Part shown: piece after piece, positions 1 to 6,045 of the stretch
How the letters are laid out: each line of letters starts with the position of its first letter
How positions within the stretch are numbered: the first letter of the stretch is position 1
Source of the DNA: Pseudomonadota bacterium
Lineage (GTDB): Bacteria; Pseudomonadota; Gammaproteobacteria; Steroidobacterales; Steroidobacteraceae
Assembly: GCA_021805275.1 (NCBI GenBank)
Contig: JAJZFQ010000102.1
Span: 1 to 6,045 of the forward strand
Reading direction: 5' to 3'
Length of the DNA: 6,045 nucleotides
Position numbers and translations under genes: made by a program
Notes under the pieces: model-generated
The model's database searches: none
What the model was told of the DNA's origin: nothing
What the model saw: the letters and a program-made list of their open reading frames with translations, nothing else

Positions 1-1515
1 GGGCTGACCTCAATCACCGGACTTTGGTCAAACCACGCACTGGTCTCCCAGGACGGGTCCGAAGAGAATGCCAGCTCAGCCGGTCTCGGCTCTGCAACCC
101 AGGCGTTTCCGTACGACACCAGCGCCGGCGGCATAGGCCCCACCGGCCCCGGCCCGTTCGGTCCCGGCGTCGAGGAGCGCGATTACACCCGCCAGGTGAG
201 TGAGGAGCTGCGACTTGGCTCCCAGGGCAGCGGTCGGCTTCAGTGGCTGGCCGGATACTATTACCAGGACCTGCAGTCCGAATGGGACATGTGGTCCGTC
301 AATCCGCAGGCCGGCCCGATCGCCAATGTCTACGTCGACTACCAGCCGCAGACCATATTGCAGAACGCCGCTTTCGGGAACATTTCCTGGAAATTCCCCG
401 AGGGCGTTACTGCCTCAGCAGGCGTACGGTGGTACCACTACTCGTACTCTCAGATCAACACCGAGTACGGCGATTTTACACCGTATGGCTTCGCCAATCT
501 CTTGAGCGGCGCCCCGACGATAGCCGGGAACACCGCCCCCCTGGTCACCACGGCCGGAGGAAGTGCAAGCGGAACAAATCCCCGATTCGATCTGCGCTGG
601 CAAATTAACAGCAACCACATGGTGTATCTGACGATCGCCAAGGGCTTCCGTCTCGGCGGAACCGATCAGCCTTTCGTCGGATACAACTATCCAGTGACAC
701 CCGCCATCTGCGGCGCACCCAGCTCACTCGTTCAAATTCAACAGTGCGGCCTGCAGGCCAAACTTTCCGCAACTCCGACCCAGGCCGGCACGACATACAC
801 GTCGTTGGCGAATTTCCCCAACGTGAACTCTCAGGGTGTTCCGCAATTTAATTCTGATTCCGTTTGGGACTACGAAGTCGGCACGAAAAATGAGTTCTGG
901 AACCATCGCGCGCTATTCAACCTGACGGCGTATTTTGAGCGATGGATGGACCCCCAAATTTCCACCAACATTGCAGGATTTGGCTTCACCGTAAATGGCG
1001 GAAACGCGAACATCTATGGATTGGAAAGCGAATTCCGCGCCGAATTGGGCGACGACTTCAGCATCGCTGCCGATCTCGGCTATACCCACAGCAAGTTCCT
1101 GACAAACAGCGCGATCGACGGCATTCCACAAGGATATTCTGTGCCGGATACGCCGAAGGTCACCGGGTCTGCATCGCTCAATTATCATCACATGCTGAGC
1201 GATAATCTTTCCGTTATCGGCAACATCACATACGCCTATGTCGGATCCCGCTATGATCTACCTTATGGCGTAACGGTTTATCTGAACAATATTAGTCAGA
1301 CTCAGATCAACCTCCCGGCATATGGAATTCTGAATCTGCGGGTTGGCGTGCGCACACCCCGATGGACTGTCGCGCTATTCGTAGACAACGCAACGAATAA
1401 GCAAACGCTGCTCGATCCGCTTCCGCAGATCAACCTGGCCATTCCGCAGTTCACCCGTTACATCGTCAACCAGCCGATCACCTACGGCATGGACGTCAGC
1501 TACAACTTGCGCTGA
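1..1515 (+). CDS. TonB-dependent outer-membrane receptor, C-terminal part (5' end outside window)
   Basis: This frame is open from the first base and ends at TGA 1513-1515, giving 504 visible residues. It is the beta-barrel part of a TonB-dependent receptor, which takes up a ligand across the outer membrane using TonB-ExbBD energy. The barrel shows alternating amphipathic strands, the 'GFRLGG' motif, 'VPDTPK', 'YVGSR' and a last-strand region with 'LPAYGILNLRVGV' and 'ALFVDNATNK'. It aligns with the complete receptor at 1800-4604 from about residue 458 of that protein onward, so roughly 455 residues (signal peptide, plug, perhaps an STN domain) should lie upstream. A GTG at 196 could be taken for a start, but the homology continues upstream of it in frame, so it is internal. 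The only two visible cysteines (codons 709-711 and 745-747) sit in one loop region. The protein ends in Leu-Arg rather than the usual terminal Phe. The ligand cannot be told from sequence. Confidence 0.93.
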   Translation, partial: GLTSITGLWSNHALVSQDGSEENASSAGLGSATQAFPYDTSAGGIGPTGPGPFGPGVEERDYTRQVSEELRLGSQGSGRLQWLAGYYYQDLQSEWDMWSVNPQAGPIANVYVDYQPQTILQNAAFGNISWKFPEGVTASAGVRWYHYSYSQINTEYGDFTPYGFANLLSGAPTIAGNTAPLVTTAGGSASGTNPRFDLRWQINSNHMVYLTIAKGFRLGGTDQPFVGYNYPVTPAICGAPSSLVQIQQCGLQAKLSATPTQAGTTYTSLANFPNVNSQGVPQFNSDSVWDYEVGTKNEFWNHRALFNLTAYFERWMDPQISTNIAGFGFTVNGGNANIYGLESEFRAELGDDFSIAADLGYTHSKFLTNSAIDGIPQGYSVPDTPKVTGSASLNYHHMLSDNLSVIGNITYAYVGSRYDLPYGVTVYLNNISQTQINLPAYGILNLRVGVRTPRWTVALFVDNATNKQTLLDPLPQINLAIPQFTRYIVNQPITYGMDVSYNLR

Positions 1516-1799
1516 TCGAAATTTCCGGCCAACCCGGCCTGAGAAGCGGCACAGCGAGTGCCGGGAGCAGATCTCTTCGCTCCCGGCACTCGCCATGGCT
1601 TGCCAATGACCAGCTGAGTGGTCCATTATCGATGACATCGAGATGACGGCCATGCGCCGGTCCAGAGCAGACTAGAAATGGGTCGCAGGCGAGACCCCGA
1701 ATCACAGTTCATTCGAATACGCACGAGCAACGCCTGTTCGGGGAGGCGCGCGCAATTATTCCCAGCCATCCTCGAGGGAAGCAGTTACCGCATCGTCCG
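1516..1799. other. Spacer between the two receptor genes
   Basis: This is a 284-bp non-coding stretch. It holds the strong hairpin at 1554-1593 and a small inverted repeat, TCGAT-GAC-ATCGA, at 1629-1641. I found no convincing sigma-70 promoter; AATTATT at 1754-1760 is a possible weak -10 element without a good -35 partner. Short open frames here on either strand look like chance, with no recognisable domain. The spacer is long enough to hold a separate promoter for the second receptor. Confidence 0.6.
1554..1593 (+). terminator. Perfect 15-bp stem-loop after the first receptor gene
   Basis: The left arm GCGAGTGCCGGGAGC (1554-1568) and right arm GCTCCCGGCACTCGC (1579-1593) are exact reverse complements, separated by a 10-base loop. 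The stem is GC-rich and begins 38 bases after the stop codon, a typical place for an intrinsic terminator. No run of T follows the right arm, so it may instead be an inefficient terminator, an attenuating hairpin, or a structure that protects the mRNA 3' end. The palindromic layout works on either strand, but the only gene reading toward it is on the + strand. Confidence 0.65.
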
Positions 1800-4604
1800 G
1801 TGATCCGCCGGGCCGTGCATTTCGGACTGCTCGCCGCGATCATGTGGTCCGTGGCGCAAGCGCACACCGCCCGGCCGGTGAAACATTTTGACATACCGGC
1901 CCAACCACTCGGACCGGCACTCTCCGCATTTGCTCGCCAAGCGAACGTCACACTGCTGTCGTCTGCCAGCGCCGTAGCGGGGCGGCGAGCGCCGGCAGTG
2001 CGCGGCGATTTTACGGTCACGGGGGCACTCAGCTTGCTGCTGAGAGCATCCGGGCTCTCGTTTCAGCTCGTCAGCCGTTCTGCCATTGCCATCGTCTCCT
2101 CTGCGCCACGAGTGCTTCTCGGGCGTCTTGCGAACGAAACGCCGCTCGACGGCAAGCGCCGGTCCACGGCGCGGCTCACGGGCTTGAGCGTGCGCGCAGC
2201 GGCACAAGACGCCTGGGGCAGACTACTTCCGCAGCCCCACCGCCTGCCCCAGGTCATCATCACCGCAACGAAGCGCCCGACGACACTTCAGTCGACACCA
2301 GCCAGCGTCACCGCGATCACTGCGTCCGAAATCATGCATCGTGGATGGACGGATTTTGACTCGCTCGCGCGCTCGGTCCCGGGGCTCGCGGTGCGCACTG
2401 CCGGACCCGGACAGACGGAATTCGAAATGCGAGGCCTGAATTCCTCGGGGGGAAACACATCGATGGTGGGCCTCTATTTGGGGGCCATTCCACTGTCGGC
2501 ACCCGCCTCTGCCCAACTCGGCAAGGTACTTGTCAATCTCAGCCTCTACGACATCGAACGCGTCGAAGTACTGCGCGGTCCACAAGGGACCCTCTATGGA
2601 GCAAGTTCCATGGGAGGTACCGTTCGGGTCGTACCCCAGGCGCCGCGTCTTCGGCGGTTCGAAGCTTCCGGCGAGATCATAGCCTCGGCAACCGCAGCCG
2701 GGGGCGGCCTTAATCAGGCACTGAACGGCATGGTCAACCTGCCTTTCGGGCGCAAATTCGCACTGCGGCTGGACGGCTCCATTTCACATGACAGCGGCTG
2801 GATCGAGCGGCGGGTCATCGCGAACAATGCGGTCGCCGTAGACGCAGGAATCTTCCCCAGAGTCTCGCGACCGCCGAACTTCTATTCATCGCCACTGCAG
2901 GCGCAGCTCAATGGCGTCAATACGACTCGCGTGAGCGCCTCACGCCTGCAGCTACTGCTTCAGCCGAGCCACAGACTGTCAGTTCTTGCATTGATGGACT
3001 ACCAACTGACCACCCAGGGCGGCCCGAATGCGGTCGATGTCAATGGGCAGGCGACTCACCCAGTCATGCCCAGCCTCGAGGCGCATTGGGAGATATACGA
3101 TACCCCGGAGCCTCAGCGCGATCGTTTCGGACTCGGCAGTCTCGAAGTCATTTACCGCCTAGCCGCGCTTCGGATTTCCTCTGCGACCGGATATTGGGCA
3201 CGCTCGACCACCGTCTCCCAGGATGCCACGGAAGAATCGGCGGCCGCGGTGGGGGCGTCGTTCGCGACCTATGCTCCACCGGCGGGAATTGGCGCCACGG
3301 GGCCCTCACCGCTCGGTCCGGGGGCGAGCGAACGAGACGATACTCGCCAGCTGAGCGAGGAGTTTCGCGTCAATTCCACGGGCGCAGGCCCCTGGCAGTG
3401 GCTCGCCGGGTGGTTTTATCAGGATCTTCATTCGAATTGGCAGCTTTCGGTCCTTGCACCTCAGGCCACAGCCGCGCTCGGCGGAACGAACATTTATGTC
3501 GATAATCAACCACAAAATATTCTACAGAACGCCGAATTCGGTGAGGTTTCCTGGCGCATCTCACCACGAATTTCGGCAACGATCAGCGTGCGCCACTACC
3601 GCTACGCACTACACCAGTCCAATAGCGAGTACGGTCTCTTTACGGTGTTTGGTGCCCAAGGCAATGGCATTGCGTACGATACCCGCGCAACGAGCGGTGC
3701 GTCGGGAACGGTACCCGAATTGAACCTCCGCTATACATTTGATCCACAGCTGATGGTTTACGCGACCGTATCGCAGGGGTTTCGTCTCGGCGGAGTGAAT
3801 CAACCCATTCCAGTCGCACATTCCACCAATGGCAATCCCGTGCTGGTCGCCAACGAATGCGGTCTGCAAGAGAAGCTACTCGGGCCTTCGTTAAACGGTT
3901 GCAACCCGAATATTCTGCTGCAAGCGCCGAGCAGCTTTCGATCTGATTCGGTGTGGAGCTATGAAATTGGCGAAAAGTCGACACTGATGAAGCGACGCCT
4001 CACTCTAGACCTGTCTGCATATTACGAACGCTGGATGAATCCGCAGCTTGCAACGAACCTTGCGGGCTTCGGCATTACGGCCAATGGTGCGGACGCGCGA
4101 ATCGAGGGCTTGGAGGCGGAAATGCACATGCTACTGGGGCGCGACTGGCATTTAGATGCGAACGCTGGTTACACGGACGCTGCCTTTTTGCACGCGAGTG
4201 CCATCATCGGCTATCCGGCCGGCACCGCGGTTCCCGATACGCCAAAACTGATGGGCTCTGCGGATCTGCGGTGGCGACACGACCTGACGGCCGATTTGGC
4301 CGCATTCGGCTCTGCGAATTGGAGTTACGTCGGGTCTCGCACCGACGCTCCTTACGGAGAGACGATTACGCTCTGGAATGTCGGCGAATACTTGGTGCAT
4401 TTGCCGGCGTATAACTTGCTCAATCTGCGTCTTGGCGTCGAGAGCGGCCGATGGAGAGCCGCGCTCTTCGTCAACAATTTGATGAACGCACGGGTACTTC
4501 TTGATCCACAGCCGCAAATCAACCTTCAGACCGCCGCGTTCACGCGCTACACGGTCAATCGGCCGCGTACCGTCGGGATCGATCTCACGTGGCGGATTGA
4601 GTAG
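1800..4604 (+). CDS. TonB-dependent outer-membrane receptor with N-terminal STN signalling domain
   Basis: This is a complete 934-residue active-transport receptor of the outer membrane. Residues 1-21 form a signal peptide (positive MIRR, hydrophobic core, cleavage after AQA). Residues about 28-100 match the STN (secretin/TonB short N-terminal) domain, beginning 'FDIPAQPLGPALSAFARQA', which in FecA/FpvA-type receptors contacts a FecR-like anti-sigma factor in the periplasm. A linker of about 50 residues leads to a TonB box near 'VIITATK' (152-158). The plug (about 150-282) contains 'RGPQGTLYGASSMGGT' (259-274), and residues about 283-934 form the barrel. The GTG start is chosen because it gives an intact signal peptide; the in-frame ATG at residue 15 would destroy it. 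Only a distant GAGGGA (1775-1779 region) precedes the GTG, so the ribosome binding site is weak. The only cysteines are C687 and C701. The C-terminus is Ile-Glu, not aromatic. It is a paralogue of the upstream receptor. The ligand is unknown. Confidence 0.95.
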   Translation: MIRRAVHFGLLAAIMWSVAQAHTARPVKHFDIPAQPLGPALSAFARQANVTLLSSASAVAGRRAPAVRGDFTVTGALSLLLRASGLSFQLVSRSAIAIVSSAPRVLLGRLANETPLDGKRRSTARLTGLSVRAAAQDAWGRLLPQPHRLPQVIITATKRPTTLQSTPASVTAITASEIMHRGWTDFDSLARSVPGLAVRTAGPGQTEFEMRGLNSSGGNTSMVGLYLGAIPLSAPASAQLGKVLVNLSLYDIERVEVLRGPQGTLYGASSMGGTVRVVPQAPRLRRFEASGEIIASATAAGGGLNQALNGMVNLPFGRKFALRLDGSISHDSGWIERRVIANNAVAVDAGIFPRVSRPPNFYSSPLQAQLNGVNTTRVSASRLQLLLQPSHRLSVLALMDYQLTTQGGPNAVDVNGQATHPVMPSLEAHWEIYDTPEPQRDRFGLGSLEVIYRLAALRISSATGYWARSTTVSQDATEESAAAVGASFATYAPPAGIGATGPSPLGPGASERDDTRQLSEEFRVNSTGAGPWQWLAGWFYQDLHSNWQLSVLAPQATAALGGTNIYVDNQPQNILQNAEFGEVSWRISPRISATISVRHYRYALHQSNSEYGLFTVFGAQGNGIAYDTRATSGASGTVPELNLRYTFDPQLMVYATVSQGFRLGGVNQPIPVAHSTNGNPVLVANECGLQEKLLGPSLNGCNPNILLQAPSSFRSDSVWSYEIGEKSTLMKRRLTLDLSAYYERWMNPQLATNLAGFGITANGADARIEGLEAEMHMLLGRDWHLDANAGYTDAAFLHASAIIGYPAGTAVPDTPKLMGSADLRWRHDLTADLAAFGSANWSYVGSRTDAPYGETITLWNVGEYLVHLPAYNLLNLRLGVESGRWRAALFVNNLMNARVLLDPQPQINLQTAAFTRYTVNRPRTVGIDLTWRIE

Positions 4605-4830
4605 GGATCGTATGCGTGTTTTCAACGGGCAAGGTCAACGAGCCGCTGCGCAGCGCAGCAGGGGATCGAGGTAATGGTCGGTGGCGATGCGTTTCGCGGG
4701 ACGCGGAGCAGAAGACGACTGCGAGCCGAAGCCTGTGGGCGCATGTTGCGTCGCAGGGTCGCGCTGCCTGGTCGTCGGATGACTTACGTGAGGAGATTGG
4801 CTGAGGTGCTTCTGGCGCGCCGGCCGCTTG

Positions 4831-4849
4831 AATCCTCCATTCGAGGATT
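4831..4849 (+). promoter_or_regulatory. Small inverted repeat just upstream of the aminotransferase ribosome binding site
   Basis: AATCCTC (4831-4837) and GAGGATT (4843-4849) are exact reverse complements around a 5-base spacer, ending 4 bases before the Shine-Dalgarno sequence. It could be an operator half-site pair for a dimeric repressor, or an mRNA hairpin affecting translation initiation. A 7-bp repeat can occur by chance, so the evidence is its position more than its strength. Confidence 0.3.
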
Positions 4850-4853
4850 TGCC

Positions 4854-4858
4854 AGGAG
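4854..4858 (+). promoter_or_regulatory. Ribosome binding site of the aminotransferase gene
   Basis: AGGAG lies 6 bases before the ATG at 4865, a near-ideal Shine-Dalgarno sequence and spacing. It fixes the start of the downstream gene. It contrasts with the weak site in front of the receptor gene at 1800. Confidence 0.8.
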
Positions 4859-4864
4859 AGCGTC

Positions 4865-6034
4865 ATGATTCGTAGGCGTCCCGTTCGACTAGAGCACATT
4901 GCCGGCATTGGCGTCGACCGCATGGGCGCCATCGCGGACGCACGCGGAGGAGACATTCTGCGGCTCGAGAACCTTGATACGGACATCCCTCCGGACGCCG
5001 AGGCGGTCGCGGCAACCTGCAAAGCTGCCTCGAACGATGCCGACAACAGCTATTTGCCATTCGTCGGTCAGATGCGTTTGCGCAACGCTGCAGCGGCGCA
5101 CGTCTCACGGCTATCAGGCATACCGTATTCCGGTGAGCGCAATTGCCTGATTTGCGCTGGCGGACTGTCCGGCATTTTGAACGTCCTGCTCGCAACGGTC
5201 GAGGTCGGTGATGAGGTGATCGTCACTGACCCGACCTACGCGGGTCTGATGAATCGGATCCGGCTCGTTGGGGGCGTGCCAAAATTCGTACCGTTCATGT
5301 TCACTCCGGGCGAATTCTGGCGCCTCGACCGGCGCGCACTGCGTGCGGCAATCGGACCAAAGGTTTCCGCGATGCTGCTCATGTCGCCGTCTATGCCCTG
5401 CGGCGGCTATCTGGACGCGGACGACTGGGCACTCGTCGCCGAGTTGTGCGGCGCACACGACTTGAACCTCATCGTCGACGCCGCGATGGAACGGCTGCTG
5501 TTCGATCGGCGGCCCGTCATTCACCCAGCAGGTCTGCCTGGGATGGCACAGCGGACGATCACCGTTGGCTCGAGCGCCAAGGAGCTGCGCATGATCGGGT
5601 GGCGGGTCGGGTGGGTTGTGGCGCCCGAGCATCTCATGCCGGATCTCATGGCGGTTTCGTTGGCCAACGTCGTCGTGCCGGTCGGAATCGCGCAAGAGGC
5701 CGTCGCCACCGCGCTGGAGAAATCCAAAACCACTCTCGAGCCCTACGTGCAGGAGCTGCAGGCACGCCGCGATGCGATGGCGCGTGAATTGGCCGGCCTG
5801 CCGTTCGGCATTCCAGCAGGGGGCTGGTCACTGCTGCTGCGTGCGTCCGACTTCGGTACTGACGGCGCTACCCTTTCGGCGCATCTGCTCGAGCAGGGTG
5901 TCTGCGCTACTGAGATGTCGGGATGGGGCGAGACGCATGGAGCGGAGTACATTCGCTTCGTCTTTGCCAATGAGCCGGTATCGCGACTGGCCGGCTTCGG
6001 CACACGGGTCCGTGCGGCGCTAGGGGTCCGCTGA
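4865..6034 (+). CDS. PLP-dependent aminotransferase, class I/II superfamily (substrate unknown)
   Basis: This is a complete 389-residue cytosolic protein, the usual length for fold-type I class I/II aminotransferases, which move an amino group between an amino acid and a keto acid on pyridoxal phosphate. Visible landmarks in order are Y63 and G68 ('YLPFVGQMRLR'), the cofactor phosphate loop 'AGGLSGILN' (98-106), 'DPTY' (122-125), D205 (pairs with the PLP ring nitrogen), the Schiff-base lysine K239 in 'GSSAKELRMIGWRVGW', R247 (phosphate contact), and R364 in 'YIRFVF' (substrate carboxylate). The canonical 'NPTG' segment reads 'SMPCG' (176-180), placing Met177 where aspartate aminotransferase has Asn194; Met208 stands where it has Tyr225. 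Catalytic Lys, Asp and Arg are intact, so an active enzyme is likely, possibly with altered specificity or another PLP reaction such as a lyase. There is no signal peptide. The ATG is fixed by AGGAG 6 bases upstream. It follows the receptor gene after 260 bp on the same strand. Confidence 0.92.
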   Translation: MIRRRPVRLEHIAGIGVDRMGAIADARGGDILRLENLDTDIPPDAEAVAATCKAASNDADNSYLPFVGQMRLRNAAAAHVSRLSGIPYSGERNCLICAGGLSGILNVLLATVEVGDEVIVTDPTYAGLMNRIRLVGGVPKFVPFMFTPGEFWRLDRRALRAAIGPKVSAMLLMSPSMPCGGYLDADDWALVAELCGAHDLNLIVDAAMERLLFDRRPVIHPAGLPGMAQRTITVGSSAKELRMIGWRVGWVVAPEHLMPDLMAVSLANVVVPVGIAQEAVATALEKSKTTLEPYVQELQARRDAMARELAGLPFGIPAGGWSLLLRASDFGTDGATLSAHLLEQGVCATEMSGWGETHGAEYIRFVFANEPVSRLAGFGTRVRAALGVR

Positions 6035-6045
6035 GATTTACTAGT

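Larger units (their letters stand above)
4605..4864. other. Spacer between receptor and aminotransferase genes
   Basis: This is a 260-bp stretch with no gene I can support. It contains a short inverted repeat, GCTGCG-CAG-CGCAGC, at 4645-4659 and the hairpin at 4831-4849. Two small open frames on the + strand (GTG 4616 to 4804; ATG 4674 to 4868) show no domain and have the arginine-rich or mixed composition expected of chance frames in GC-rich DNA. I see no T-rich terminator after the receptor and no clear promoter, so whether the aminotransferase is co-transcribed with the receptor is open. Confidence 0.5.

Noticed and set aside
196..1515. GTG at 196 as the start of a 439-residue protein
   Set aside because: The frame is open to base 1 and residues before 196 align with the paralogous receptor, so the real start is outside the window.
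1629..1641. TCGAT-GAC-ATCGA inverted repeat as an operator
   Set aside because: Five-base arms are too short to be meaningful without a second copy or a promoter next to it.
1785..2207. 140-codon frame on the - strand over the receptor signal peptide and STN region
   Set aside because: Antisense to a recognisable signal peptide and STN domain; rich in Arg, Cys and His with no domain.
4645..4659. GCTGCG-CAG-CGCAGC inverted repeat as a terminator for the second receptor
   Set aside because: Only 6 bp of stem with a 3-base loop and no following T-run; expected by chance in GC-rich DNA.
4616..4804. Small + strand frame (62 codons) in the spacer, possibly a remnant of a mobile element
   Set aside because: No recognisable domain, no ribosome binding site and no terminal repeats nearby; I could not tie it to any known element.
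4585..5046. 153-codon frame on the - strand spanning the spacer and the aminotransferase start
   Set aside because: It overlaps two well-supported genes in antisense and has low-complexity Ser/Arg/Ala composition, typical of shadow frames in GC-rich DNA.
5114..5695. 193-codon frame on the - strand inside the aminotransferase gene
   Set aside because: It lies wholly antisense to a gene with clear catalytic motifs and shows no domain of its own.

Overview
The window reads as chromosomal DNA of a GC-rich Gram-negative bacterium. Two of its three genes encode outer-membrane TonB-dependent receptors. Receptors of this type (N-terminal STN domain, 'RGPQGTLYGASSMGGT' plug motif, expanded in tandem copies) are common in sphingomonads and in Xanthomonadales/Steroidobacter-like Gammaproteobacteria. 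That placement is inference from protein style only; nothing in the window fixes the taxon.

Layout, all on the + strand: (1) positions 1-1515, the C-terminal 504 residues of a TonB-dependent receptor whose start lies upstream of the window; (2) 1516-1799, a spacer with a perfect 15-bp inverted repeat just after the stop codon, probably a terminator or 3'-end stabilising hairpin; (3) 1800-4604, a complete 934-residue TonB-dependent receptor with signal peptide, STN signalling domain, TonB box, plug and beta-barrel; (4) 4605-4864, a spacer with no convincing gene but a small hairpin next to the ribosome binding site of the next gene; (5) 4865-6034, a complete 389-residue fold-type I PLP enzyme of the class I/II aminotransferase superfamily.

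The two receptors are diverged tandem paralogues, about half identical by eye over a 140-residue stretch of the barrel, so they probably import related but different ligands. The STN domain of the second suggests that ligand binding may be signalled to a FecR-type anti-sigma factor, but no sigma/anti-sigma pair lies in the window. An aminotransferase next to the receptors could act on an amino-group-containing ligand brought in by them, but the 260-bp spacer makes even operon membership uncertain.

I see no CRISPR array, RNA gene, insertion sequence, phage gene or defence system. The points most worth a second look are the aminotransferase's two methionines where canonical enzymes have the Asn and Tyr that contact PLP O3', the receptor duplication itself, and the single cysteine pair confined to one predicted external loop in each receptor.
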